Assembly (NCBI GenBank): GCA_964404605.1
Contig: CAYOKT010000139.1
Coordinates: 1-5,220, forward strand
Direction: 5' to 3'
Origin: CAYOKT01 sp964404605
Lineage (GTDB): Bacteria > Electryoneota > Electryoneia > Electryoneales > Electryoneaceae
DNA: 5,220 nt
The position numbers and the translations under genes are program-made. The notes beneath the pieces are model-generated. The model did not search any database and was not told where the DNA came from. It saw nothing but the letters and a program-made list of their open reading frames with translations. Of this stretch, positions 1 to 5,220 are shown one piece after another. How positions within the stretch are numbered: the stretch's first letter is position 1; each line of letters starts with the position of its first letter.

Positions 1-35
<35 letters not shown>

Positions 36-40
36 CTGAA

Positions 41-75
41 AGCCTGTGGGGAAATTCCCGGCAGGCTGTTTCTCT
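41..75 (+). terminator. Candidate intrinsic terminator after the tRNA
   Basis: AGCCTG (41-46) pairs with CAGGCT (62-67). Inside, after a T-G wobble and one G-G mismatch, GGGA (49-52) pairs with TCCC (56-59) around the loop AAT. The hairpin is followed at once by the pyrimidine-rich tail GTTTCTCTCC. It lies 7 bases after the tRNA discriminator, where a tRNA transcript should end. It also makes the in-frame GTG at 46 an implausible start for the downstream regulator gene. Confidence 0.6.
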
Positions 76-198
76 CCTGGTGCTTTCCTCACGTCCGGCG
101 CCTCATCCCGCGCCGTTACCCACCCGACATTGCGCCCACCGGCGCCCCGCCGTACCTTTGCCCAATACGATCGGATTCATTTGCAGGGTTCCCAGCGG

Positions 199-1098
199 AT
201 GAAAGCGCCCGAAGCAAACCCGGAAGAGAACCGCTCCACCGGCGAACCCTCCACGCCTCCCGGGGAAAAAGCGAAACCGGGCAAAGCGGCGGGAGCGGCG
301 GCACAAGCGGCTGGTGAAACGGAATCAGCGGCTGAAGCGGCCGGCGAGACGGAGGCGGCCGGCGAGGAGACCCCCCTCATTCTGATCGTGGATGATGAGC
401 CGCTCGCCCTGGATCTCAGCTCGCTGACCCTGCAGCGGCATGGGTTCCGCACGGAGACCGCCCGCGGCGGGGAAGAGGGTTGGAGCAAGGTCCAGGAAGT
501 GCACCCGGACCTGGTGCTGCTCGACATCACCATGCCGGACATCAGCGGTTTCGAGGTCTTCGATCGCATCCGCAAGCACGGAGAGTTACAGACCCTGCCG
601 GTGATTTTCCTCTCCGCGCGCGATGATGTCGAGCATCGTGTCAAGGGCCTCGAACTCGGGGCGGTGGATTACATCACCAAGCCTTACAACCCCAGCGAAC
701 TCGCTGCCCGTGTCCGTACCACCCTGCGTATGCACAGGCTCGAGCAGGAGCTGCTCGAACGGCAGCGTGAGGACATCCGCCGGGATGCGGTGAACGCCTT
801 TCTGACCACCGTTTCCCACTACATCAACAACGCCGTCGCGGCGATCCAGGGGCGTGCCTCGATCACCGACCCGGAGGACCCCGAGGCGGTCGAGAGAATG
901 ATTAGCGTCGTCCTGAGGCAGAGCCGGGTGATCGCCTCGACCATACACGCGATCGAGGAGATGAGCAAGCATCTCGTCCTTGAGACCACATCGTATGTCT
1001 CCACGGAACGGGAGATGCTCGACATCGAGGAAGCGCTGAAAAACCGCCTGAGGGAGCTGGACGAACGAGATGGGGGAATGCAGGGAGATGGCGGCTGA
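199..1098 (+). CDS. Response regulator: receiver domain plus HisKA-like dimerisation helices, no ATPase domain
   Basis: The product is 299 aa. I start at ATG 199: AGGG at 185-188 lies 10 bases upstream, and the longer frame from GTG 46 would begin inside the tRNA terminator. Residues ~1-58 are a disordered, Ala/Glu/Gly/Pro-rich tail. Residues ~59-180 are a complete CheY-like receiver: acidic pair D65-D66 in VDDE, phospho-acceptor D109 in LLDITMPD, switch S139, and K161 in the TKPYNP motif. After a charged helix (~180-195) comes VSHYINNAVAAIQGRA with H207, which resembles a histidine-kinase H-box. A second amphipathic helix (~228-258) follows, as in a DHp helix pair. The chain ends ~90 residues after H207, so there is no HATPase domain, and no DNA-binding or GGDEF output domain is seen. 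It should be cytoplasmic and take a phosphoryl group from an unlinked kinase; output by protein contact or phosphotransfer is inference. Its 3' end overlaps the ABC ATPase gene by 11 bp. Confidence 0.9.
   Translation: MKAPEANPEENRSTGEPSTPPGEKAKPGKAAGAAAQAAGETESAAEAAGETEAAGEETPLILIVDDEPLALDLSSLTLQRHGFRTETARGGEEGWSKVQEVHPDLVLLDITMPDISGFEVFDRIRKHGELQTLPVIFLSARDDVEHRVKGLELGAVDYITKPYNPSELAARVRTTLRMHRLEQELLERQREDIRRDAVNAFLTTVSHYINNAVAAIQGRASITDPEDPEAVERMISVVLRQSRVIASTIHAIEEMSKHLVLETTSYVSTEREMLDIEEALKNRLRELDERDGGMQGDGG
307..366 (+). repeat. Degenerate GCGGCYGGYGAR repeats encoding an AAGET linker
   Basis: Three copies of a 12-base unit occur at 307-318 (GCGGCTGGTGAA), 337-348 (GCGGCCGGCGAG) and 355-366 (identical to the second). 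They encode AAGETE, AAGETE and AAGEET in the low-complexity linker just before the receiver domain. The last two copies are 18 bases apart and identical, which suggests local slippage or duplication and a linker free to vary in length. Confidence 0.6.
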
Positions 1099-1768
1099 TA
1101 AACCGGTGGTCGACGTACAGGACGTCGTCAAGGATTACGATAACGGGAAAGTCCATGCGCTGCGGGGGGTCACTCTTCAGATCCCTCCCGGCGCTTTTTT
1201 CGCTCTCGCGGGACCCTCAGGGTCGGGGAAGACGACGCTTCTCAACCTGATCGGCGGGCTCGATGTACCGGACGGGGGAACGATCATGGTGGACGGCCAC
1301 CAGGTCGAGACCCTTGACGAGAAGAAGCGCACCCGCCTCCGCCGTGAACGTATCGGCTTCATCTTCCAGGACTTCAACCTCATCCCCGTCCTCACCGCCC
1401 GGGAGAACGTGGAGCTGCCGCTCGAGATCCTGCCCGGGATGACGAAGGTGTCCCGCCGGGAGGCGGCCCTCGACATCCTCGCGCAGGTGGGCCTTGAGGG
1501 GCTCGAGGATCGCTTCCCGCCCCAGCTTTCCGGCGGGCAGATGCAGCGGGTGGCGGTGGCCCGGGCGCTGGTCAAACGACCCGCCATCGTGCTCGCCGAC
1601 GAGCCCACGGCGAACCTGGACGGCGAAACGGGCGCCTCGATCATCGACCTGATGAAGTCCATGCGTGACGTCTCGGGAACCGCGTTCATCTTTTCCACCC
1701 ATGACCCGCGCTTGATGGAGCGCGCGGATACCCTCGTGCACCTCGTGGATGGAGTGATCGAGCGATGA
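1088..1768 (+). CDS. ABC transporter ATP-binding protein, LolD/MacB/FtsE type
   Basis: The product is 226 aa, the usual size of a stand-alone LolD-type ATPase. All nucleotide-binding motifs are present in order: Walker A GPSGSGKT (42-49), Q-loop FQDFNLIP with Q94, signature LSGGQMQRVAVARAL from 147, Walker B IVLADEPTANLD from 167 with catalytic E172, and the switch histidine H205 in FSTHD. The signature LSGGQ(M/Q)QRVA and the TANLD D-loop are typical of the type VII (mechanotransmission) exporter ATPases LolD, MacB and FtsE. It should dimerise on the inner face of the cytoplasmic membrane and drive the two permeases encoded next. ATG 1070 is an alternative start (6 residues longer, 29-bp overlap with the regulator). 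I prefer 1088 because the protein then begins close to the first conserved strand and a G-rich SD-like stretch (1072-1077) lies 10 bases upstream, but neither start has an ideal ribosome binding site. Its stop overlaps the next start as ATGA. Confidence 0.95.
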   Translation: MAADKPVVDVQDVVKDYDNGKVHALRGVTLQIPPGAFFALAGPSGSGKTTLLNLIGGLDVPDGGTIMVDGHQVETLDEKKRTRLRRERIGFIFQDFNLIPVLTARENVELPLEILPGMTKVSRREAALDILAQVGLEGLEDRFPPQLSGGQMQRVAVARALVKRPAIVLADEPTANLDGETGASIIDLMKSMRDVSGTAFIFSTHDPRLMERADTLVHLVDGVIER

Positions 1769-2991
1769 CCACCCTGCGCCTGGCGTTTCGCAACCTGCGC
1801 CGTAACCGGCGGCGAAGCCTGCTGACGGGCATCGCGCTGGGACTCGGGTTGTTCATCCTGGTCCTGATGCGGGGAACGCTGGACGGAATTCAGCGGCAGT
1901 CCATTCTCAACCTCATCCGCTATGATCTCGCCCATGTGAAGGCATTCGCCCCGGGGTACCTCGATGAGGACTTCCCGGGGCTGGATCATGTGCTCCTCTC
2001 CGCGGACAGCCTGTTGATGGAGGTGAGGGGACTCCCGGGGGTCCGCAGCGCCGTTGTGCGGCTCACGATGACCGGGCAGTTGATCTCCGGCGACCGGGAG
2101 TTGTTCGTCTCCGTCGTCGGGTTGGACCCCCGGCGGGACAGGCGGGTGTTCTCCACGCTGGATGCCGTCGTCGCGGGCAAGACCCTCGAGCCGGGTGAAT
2201 CCGGCGCACTGCTCGGCGAGAGCCTCGCCGCCGAAGCCGGGGTAAAGCCGGGCGACATGATCACCCTGCTCGTTCGCAGCGCTCCGGGCGCGTATGATGC
2301 CCGCAGCCTTACCGTGCGGGGAATTCTCGCCACCGGCCATCCGAAGGTGGACCGGGTCACCGTCTACCTGCCCCTGTCGGTCGTGAGGGACATGGCACGG
2401 CTTCCGGGCGGCGCGACGGAGATCGCGGTCCTCGGTCGGGATGAACGGAAGGCCGGAAAGTTGCGCGATCGACTGGCCATGGATATGCCCGGTTTTGACT
2501 GGAGGAGCTGGCGCGACCTGGCGGAGGATTTCCTCGCTCTCGCGCGGGCCAAGTACATCGGTAACGGTCTGATGGTCGCCATCTTCGCCTTCCTCGCCGG
2601 GGTGGCGGTGGCGAACACGATGGTGATGGCCGTGCACGAGCGAACCCGGGAGATCGGCGCCATGAGGGCGATGGGCTTCACGCCCGGGCAGGTCGGGTGG
2701 ATCTTCCTCGAAGAGGGGATGGTCCTCGCGGCGATCGCCGGCGCGATTGCTCTGGTTCTCGGCGGGGCGCTCGTTGCCTATCTAGGGGTCAAGGGGATCA
2801 GCCTCGCGATGTACGAGGGGATGGACATCGGCTACCCGGTCCGCGAGGCGATGTACCCCCGGGTGACCTTTCTCAGCCTGGCTGCCAGCTTTCTGTTCGG
2901 GCTCATCATCGCGGTGCTCGCGAGCTGGGGCGCGGCGCGGCGGGCCATGAGAGGGAATGTCGTGAGAGCGCTGCGGGAGGGGATGCTGTGA
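1765..2991 (+). CDS. FtsX/LolC-E-like ABC permease, first subunit
   Basis: The product is 408 aa, close to LolC/LolE (~400-415 aa) and with the same topology. A basic N-terminus (RNLRRNRRRSLLTG) leads into TM1 (~18-36). A large periplasmic domain (~37-262) is followed by TM2 (~266-288), TM3 (~314-340) and TM4 (~369-390). After TM2 comes the family hallmark HERTREIGAMRAMGF (291-305), the cytoplasmic coupling segment that contacts the ATPase. The C-terminus is short and basic (RRAMRGNVVRALREG). Start ATG 1765 overlaps the ATPase stop in ATGA, with GGAG at 1751-1754 upstream. By family it belongs to the MacB/FtsX superfamily of exporters that move substrate from the outer leaflet or the periplasm. 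Which of LolC or LolE it resembles more, or whether the substrate is a lipoprotein at all, cannot be read from the sequence. Confidence 0.93.
   Translation: MTTLRLAFRNLRRNRRRSLLTGIALGLGLFILVLMRGTLDGIQRQSILNLIRYDLAHVKAFAPGYLDEDFPGLDHVLLSADSLLMEVRGLPGVRSAVVRLTMTGQLISGDRELFVSVVGLDPRRDRRVFSTLDAVVAGKTLEPGESGALLGESLAAEAGVKPGDMITLLVRSAPGAYDARSLTVRGILATGHPKVDRVTVYLPLSVVRDMARLPGGATEIAVLGRDERKAGKLRDRLAMDMPGFDWRSWRDLAEDFLALARAKYIGNGLMVAIFAFLAGVAVANTMVMAVHERTREIGAMRAMGFTPGQVGWIFLEEGMVLAAIAGAIALVLGGALVAYLGVKGISLAMYEGMDIGYPVREAMYPRVTFLSLAASFLFGLIIAVLASWGAARRAMRGNVVRALREGML
2975..2980 (+). promoter_or_regulatory. Ribosome binding site that sets a GTG start for the second permease
   Basis: GGGAGG lies 7 bases before GTG 2988, an ideal spacing. 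Starting there gives an N-terminus (MTLTRLALRNAGRQRRRSLL) that lines up with that of the first permease. The open frame upstream of 2988 is only the shadow of the preceding gene. Confidence 0.8.
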
Positions 2992-4226
2992 CTCTCACCC
3001 GCCTCGCCCTGCGCAATGCCGGCCGTCAGCGGCGCCGGAGCCTGCTCACCGGGATCGCGATCGCCGTCGCCGTCGCTGCGATGACCTTTTTCGATGCCTA
3101 CCTGACCGGGGCCAAGGACAACCTCGTCGAAACCCATATCCAGTTCAACACGGGGCACGTGGAGGTTCTCCCCCGGGAGGGGGTGGGGCGTACACAGCCG
3201 CTGCCGCTGGACAAGGGGTTGAGACGGTTGAACGAGCTTCTGGCGGACATCTTGAGTGTGCCGGACGTGGAAGTCGCCGCGCCGCGCATCCGGTTCGGTG
3301 TACTTCTCGACAAGCCCGGAGGGGCGGTGGCCGCGCAGGGGATCGCCGTGCTGCCCTCCCGCGAAAAGACGCTGTACAACCTGGACCGGATGCTCGTCGC
3401 CGGCACCGTTCCGGGCGACAGCAGCGACGGTGTTCTCCTCGGCGAGATCCTCGCGAAGGAGTTGGGGCTGAAGATCGGCGATGAACTCTTCGTCGTCGGC
3501 ATGACTTCCTATGGCGGGCTCGGCCCCGGTCTGTACCATGTCACCGGACTGGTCCGCAGCGGCATCCGGGCCCTCGATCGGAAGACTTTCTTTGTCCCGT
3601 TGCCGGCCGCGCAGGAGCAGCTTGCGATGGAGAACCGGGCGATGCAGATCGCCTGCCGGGTCCGGCAGGGGCGGCAGCACGCCGAGGAGGCCGCTGCCCG
3701 CATCCAGCGCGTTCTCGACGAGGCGGGATTCAGCGGGGTGGCGGCTGTTCCCTGGAATCGCGTGGGGTTGATGGGCAGATTCCAAGGCGTTTGGCGCATG
3801 ATGTTCTTTATCCTCGCCGGATTGCTGATGGTGCTTGCCCTCGGAACCGTGGCCAACACGGTGCTCATGGCCGTCATGGAGCGCACCCGTGAGATCGGGG
3901 CGCTTCGCGCCCTCGGGTTCCAGCGTGGGTTCGTCGTCCGGATGATCGTCATGGAGACGGTGGTCATCGGCCTGCTGGGGATCGTCGTCGGACTGATCAT
4001 CGGCATCGGGGTGGGGCTGCTGCTGCAACATACGGGGATCGACTTTACGAAGGCGATGGCGGGAACGGACTTCCCGATGAAGCCGATCATTTACCCGCAT
4101 CCCAGCGTCAGCACCGCCGTTTGGGCGTTTGTTTTCGGACTGCTGATCACCCTGCTCGCGGCCTGGTTCCCCGCCCGTTCCGCAAGCCGGATGCAGCCGG
4201 CGAGGGCGTTGAGAGCCTATCACTGA
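2988..4226 (+). CDS. FtsX/LolC-E-like ABC permease, second subunit (GTG start)
   Basis: The product is 412 aa, initiated at GTG in the overlap GTGA with the previous stop. The architecture matches the first permease: basic N-terminus, TM1 (~20-38), periplasmic domain (~39-268), TM2 (~271-293), TM3 (~320-346) and TM4 (~374-394). The coupling motif MERTREIGALRALGF sits at 297-311. The two permeases share RRRSLLTGIA before TM1, ANT(V/M) in TM2, the ERTREIGA motif, a YP just ahead of TM4 and a RALR C-terminal tail, while their periplasmic domains are clearly different. They are ancient paralogues, not a recent duplication, and probably form a heterodimer as LolC and LolE do. A differentiated periplasmic domain would let one subunit recruit the carrier and the other receive the substrate; assigning those roles here is inference. 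Confidence 0.93.
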   Translation: MTLTRLALRNAGRQRRRSLLTGIAIAVAVAAMTFFDAYLTGAKDNLVETHIQFNTGHVEVLPREGVGRTQPLPLDKGLRRLNELLADILSVPDVEVAAPRIRFGVLLDKPGGAVAAQGIAVLPSREKTLYNLDRMLVAGTVPGDSSDGVLLGEILAKELGLKIGDELFVVGMTSYGGLGPGLYHVTGLVRSGIRALDRKTFFVPLPAAQEQLAMENRAMQIACRVRQGRQHAEEAAARIQRVLDEAGFSGVAAVPWNRVGLMGRFQGVWRMMFFILAGLLMVLALGTVANTVLMAVMERTREIGALRALGFQRGFVVRMIVMETVVIGLLGIVVGLIIGIGVGLLLQHTGIDFTKAMAGTDFPMKPIIYPHPSVSTAVWAFVFGLLITLLAAWFPARSASRMQPARALRAYH

Positions 4227-4252
4227 GCAGGACCGGGAACTCTTCTCCTGCT
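4226..4252 (+). other. Small intercistronic stem-loop before the LolA-like gene
   Basis: AGCAGGA (4226-4232) and TCCTGCT (4246-4252) form a perfect 7-bp stem with a 13-base loop in the only intergenic gap of the cluster. No T tract follows, so it is not a convincing terminator. It could be a processing or stability element that sets the level of the last gene relative to the transporter, or chance. Confidence 0.3.
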
Positions 4253-4271
4253 ATCTCGGAGTGGTGATGAT

Positions 4272-5051
4272 ATGAGGTCACAGGAACCCCGCATCGATCC
4301 CGAAGCCGCCCGGCCTTACGGGTGGATTCTCGCCCTGGTGCTGCCGTTTCTTTTCGCCGCCGCCCTCCCGGCTGCCTCCGCCCGCACCGCGGAGGAGTGG
4401 CTGGACTTCGTCGACCGGAACCTGCTGCTTCTCCATGCTGAGTACAGCGCCACGATGACCATCCACCACCCCGACGGAACGGAACGCCGCTTCGCCTTCA
4501 ACGCCAAGGTGGCGGGCGACAAGTACGCCCTGCTCGAGTACACCGAACCCCCGCGCGACAAGGGAATCCGCTACCTCAAGCGCGAGGACAAGCTCTGGAT
4601 CTACTTCCCCCGCCAGGACCGGACCCTGATGCTCCAGGGGCATATGCTGAGGCAGGGGGTGCAGGGAGGGGACCTCTCCTACGAGGACATGACCGAAAGC
4701 TCTTCGATGCGCGAGATGTACACGGCGGAAGTGATCTCGGAGAACGACAGCACGGTGACCCTCGAGCTGACATCGAACGACCCGAGTGTCAGCTACCCCC
4801 ACCGTACCCTCGTCATCGAGAAGAGTAGCGGCCTGCCCCTGAAGATGGTTTTCGCGGGCCTGAACGGCCGGCCGATCAAGGAGATGGAGGTGGTCGAGGC
4901 GTCCACGATTTTCGGGCGCCGTTTCCCCGTGGTCAGCATCTATCGCAGCCGCCTGGTGGAGAACAAGTGGACCCGTTTCGAGTTGTCCGGGGTCCGCTTC
5001 GGTGTCGAGTTCCCGCCCGACACCTTTACCCAGCGCGCCCTCTCCCGCTGA
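4272..5051 (+). CDS. Exported LolA-like protein (outer membrane lipoprotein-sorting protein family)
   Basis: The product is 259 aa. GGAG at 4258-4261 lies 10 bases ahead of ATG 4272. A Sec signal peptide is evident: a rather long polar n-region (1-16), hydrophobic core WILALVLPFLFAAALPA (18-34) and a likely ASA cleavage site at 37/38. There is no lipobox and no cysteine, so it should be a soluble periplasmic protein. The mature part alternates short beta strands. The central segment DKGIRYLKREDKLWIYFP (97-113) and the stretch LQGHMLRQGVQGGDLSYEDM (121-140) are characteristic of the COG2834/PF17131 LolA-like proteins, which have the unclosed-barrel fold that shields acyl chains. It sits last in the operon behind an ATPase and two permeases, a common arrangement for this family, so I infer that it accepts the transporter's substrate. 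Binding of a lipoprotein rather than another lipid is not shown by sequence. It is not classical LolA, and direct homology to E. coli LolA would be weak. Confidence 0.88.
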   Translation: MRSQEPRIDPEAARPYGWILALVLPFLFAAALPAASARTAEEWLDFVDRNLLLLHAEYSATMTIHHPDGTERRFAFNAKVAGDKYALLEYTEPPRDKGIRYLKREDKLWIYFPRQDRTLMLQGHMLRQGVQGGDLSYEDMTESSSMREMYTAEVISENDSTVTLELTSNDPSVSYPHRTLVIEKSSGLPLKMVFAGLNGRPIKEMEVVEASTIFGRRFPVVSIYRSRLVENKWTRFELSGVRFGVEFPPDTFTQRALSR

Positions 5052-5060
5052 GGGCGCGCT
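5032..5060 (+). terminator. Perfect 11-bp hairpin across the stop codon; probable transcript end
   Basis: AGCGCGCCCTC (5032-5042) and GAGGGCGCGCT (5050-5060) are exact inverse complements around the 7-base loop TCCCGCT. The TGA stop (5049-5051) straddles the loop/3'-arm junction, so the last codons of the LolA-like gene form the 5' arm. The stem is almost all G/C and very stable. No T tract follows (CCGCGGCC instead), so it is either a U-less terminator, a 3'-end block against exonucleases after Rho termination, or a bidirectional element between convergent genes. Confidence 0.5.
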
Positions 5061-5104
5061 CCGCGGCCATGAAGCTCGACCGCCCCGCCGAAGTGTGGAT
5101 GAAA

Positions 5105-5220
5105 CTTCAGTCCCGACGGGTGAAGGCGGGTGGCCCTGTCAGCTTCGATGACAGGGTTTGCAGGGTGGCCCGGGACTTCTTGCCGGCCGTTGCCGCAGGC
5201 GTAGGCGGGCAGTCCCGGGT
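5105..5220. other. Cluster of inverted repeats after the operon, unassigned
   Basis: Three dyads follow one another. CTTCA (5105-5109) pairs with TGAAG (5121-5125), with an inner CCC/GGG. CCCTGTCA (5134-5141) and TGACAGGG (5149-5156) form a perfect 8-bp stem around GCTTCGA, extendable by two G-T pairs. CCCGGGACT (5169-5177) and AGTCCCGGG (5211-5219) form a perfect 9-bp stem, extendable inwards past one mismatch by C5179-C5184 with G5204-G5209. The 9-mer GGGTGGCCC is repeated directly at 5128-5136 and 5163-5171. The stretch could be a structured RNA, a dispersed repeat element or a long-range terminator. Short frames are open on both strands here and run off the edge, so a partial gene is not excluded. 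Confidence 0.4.

Noticed and set aside
46..198. N-terminal extension of the response regulator from GTG 46
   Set aside because: It would start within the tRNA terminator hairpin, has mixed codon use and encodes no recognisable segment; ATG 199 has a plausible ribosome binding site.
76..198. Promoter for the operon in the leader
   Set aside because: TACGAT near 166 resembles a -10 box, but no -35-like hexamer lies at proper spacing; in such GC-rich DNA this is not enough.
1177..2637. Long open frame on the - strand (486 codons) opposite the ATPase and first permease
   Set aside because: It is antisense to two unmistakable genes, its translation is low-complexity and rich in His, Arg, Gln and Asp with no recognisable domain, and long antisense frames are expected when third codon positions are nearly all G/C.
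2697..2987. N-terminal extension of the second permease
   Set aside because: It is an alternate-frame shadow of the first permease, rich in Arg and Gly; GTG 2988 has an ideal ribosome binding site and a paralogue-matching N-terminus.
2832..4223. Long open frame on the - strand (463 codons) opposite the second permease
   Set aside because: Same reasons: antisense to a clear permease gene, His/Asp/Gln-rich translation, no domain and no separate ribosome binding site or spacing that suggests a gene.
5069..5220. Possible partial + strand gene from ATG 5069 (begins MKLDRPAEVWMKLQ), open to the window edge
   Set aside because: About 50 codons are open, but there is no good ribosome binding site, no recognisable domain, and the region is dominated by inverted repeats. 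It cannot be confirmed without sequence past the edge.
5107..5220. Possible C-terminus of a convergent - strand gene ending at TGA (5109-5107)
   Set aside because: Only 37 sense codons are visible, without a recognisable motif. It remains possible and would make the hairpin at 5032-5060 a shared terminator, but it is not supportable from this window.

Overview
The window is GC-rich with strong G/C preference at third codon positions. All confident genes are on the + strand. The operon looks like one from a Gram-negative (diderm) bacterium: a LolCDE/MacB-type ABC exporter followed by an exported LolA-like carrier only makes sense with an outer membrane. The tRNA at the left edge does not encode its CCA end. 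I cannot place the organism more precisely; an environmental high-GC lineage such as Acidobacteriota, Desulfobacterota or Myxococcota would fit, but that is a guess.

Layout. 1-34 is the 3' part of a tRNA, most likely tRNA-Pro, followed at 41-75 by a good candidate intrinsic terminator. The leader at 76-198 holds no gene and no promoter I can recognise. From 199 to 5051 runs a tight five-gene cluster: (1) a response regulator whose receiver domain is followed by a histidine-kinase-like dimerisation helix pair (H-box sequence SHYINN) but no ATPase domain; (2) an ABC ATPase of the LolD/MacB/FtsE type; (3) and (4) two diverged paralogous FtsX/LolC-E-type permeases; (5) an exported LolA-like protein related to the 'outer membrane lipoprotein-sorting protein' group. 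Genes 1/2, 2/3 and 3/4 overlap (11 bp, ATGA, GTGA), which indicates translational coupling. Gene 5 follows after 45 bp with its own ribosome binding site. A perfect 11-bp hairpin spans the stop codon of gene 5. The remaining ~160 bases to the right edge carry several further inverted repeats and no gene I can defend.

How the parts may work together (inference). The ATPase dimer would power a heterodimeric permease that extracts a lipoprotein or other lipidated/hydrophobic substrate from the outer leaflet of the inner membrane, and the LolA-like protein would carry it through the periplasm. The regulator has no DNA-binding domain, so it should act by protein contact or phosphotransfer rather than as a classical transcription factor. 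Its coupling to the ATPase gene is the most unusual feature of the window.
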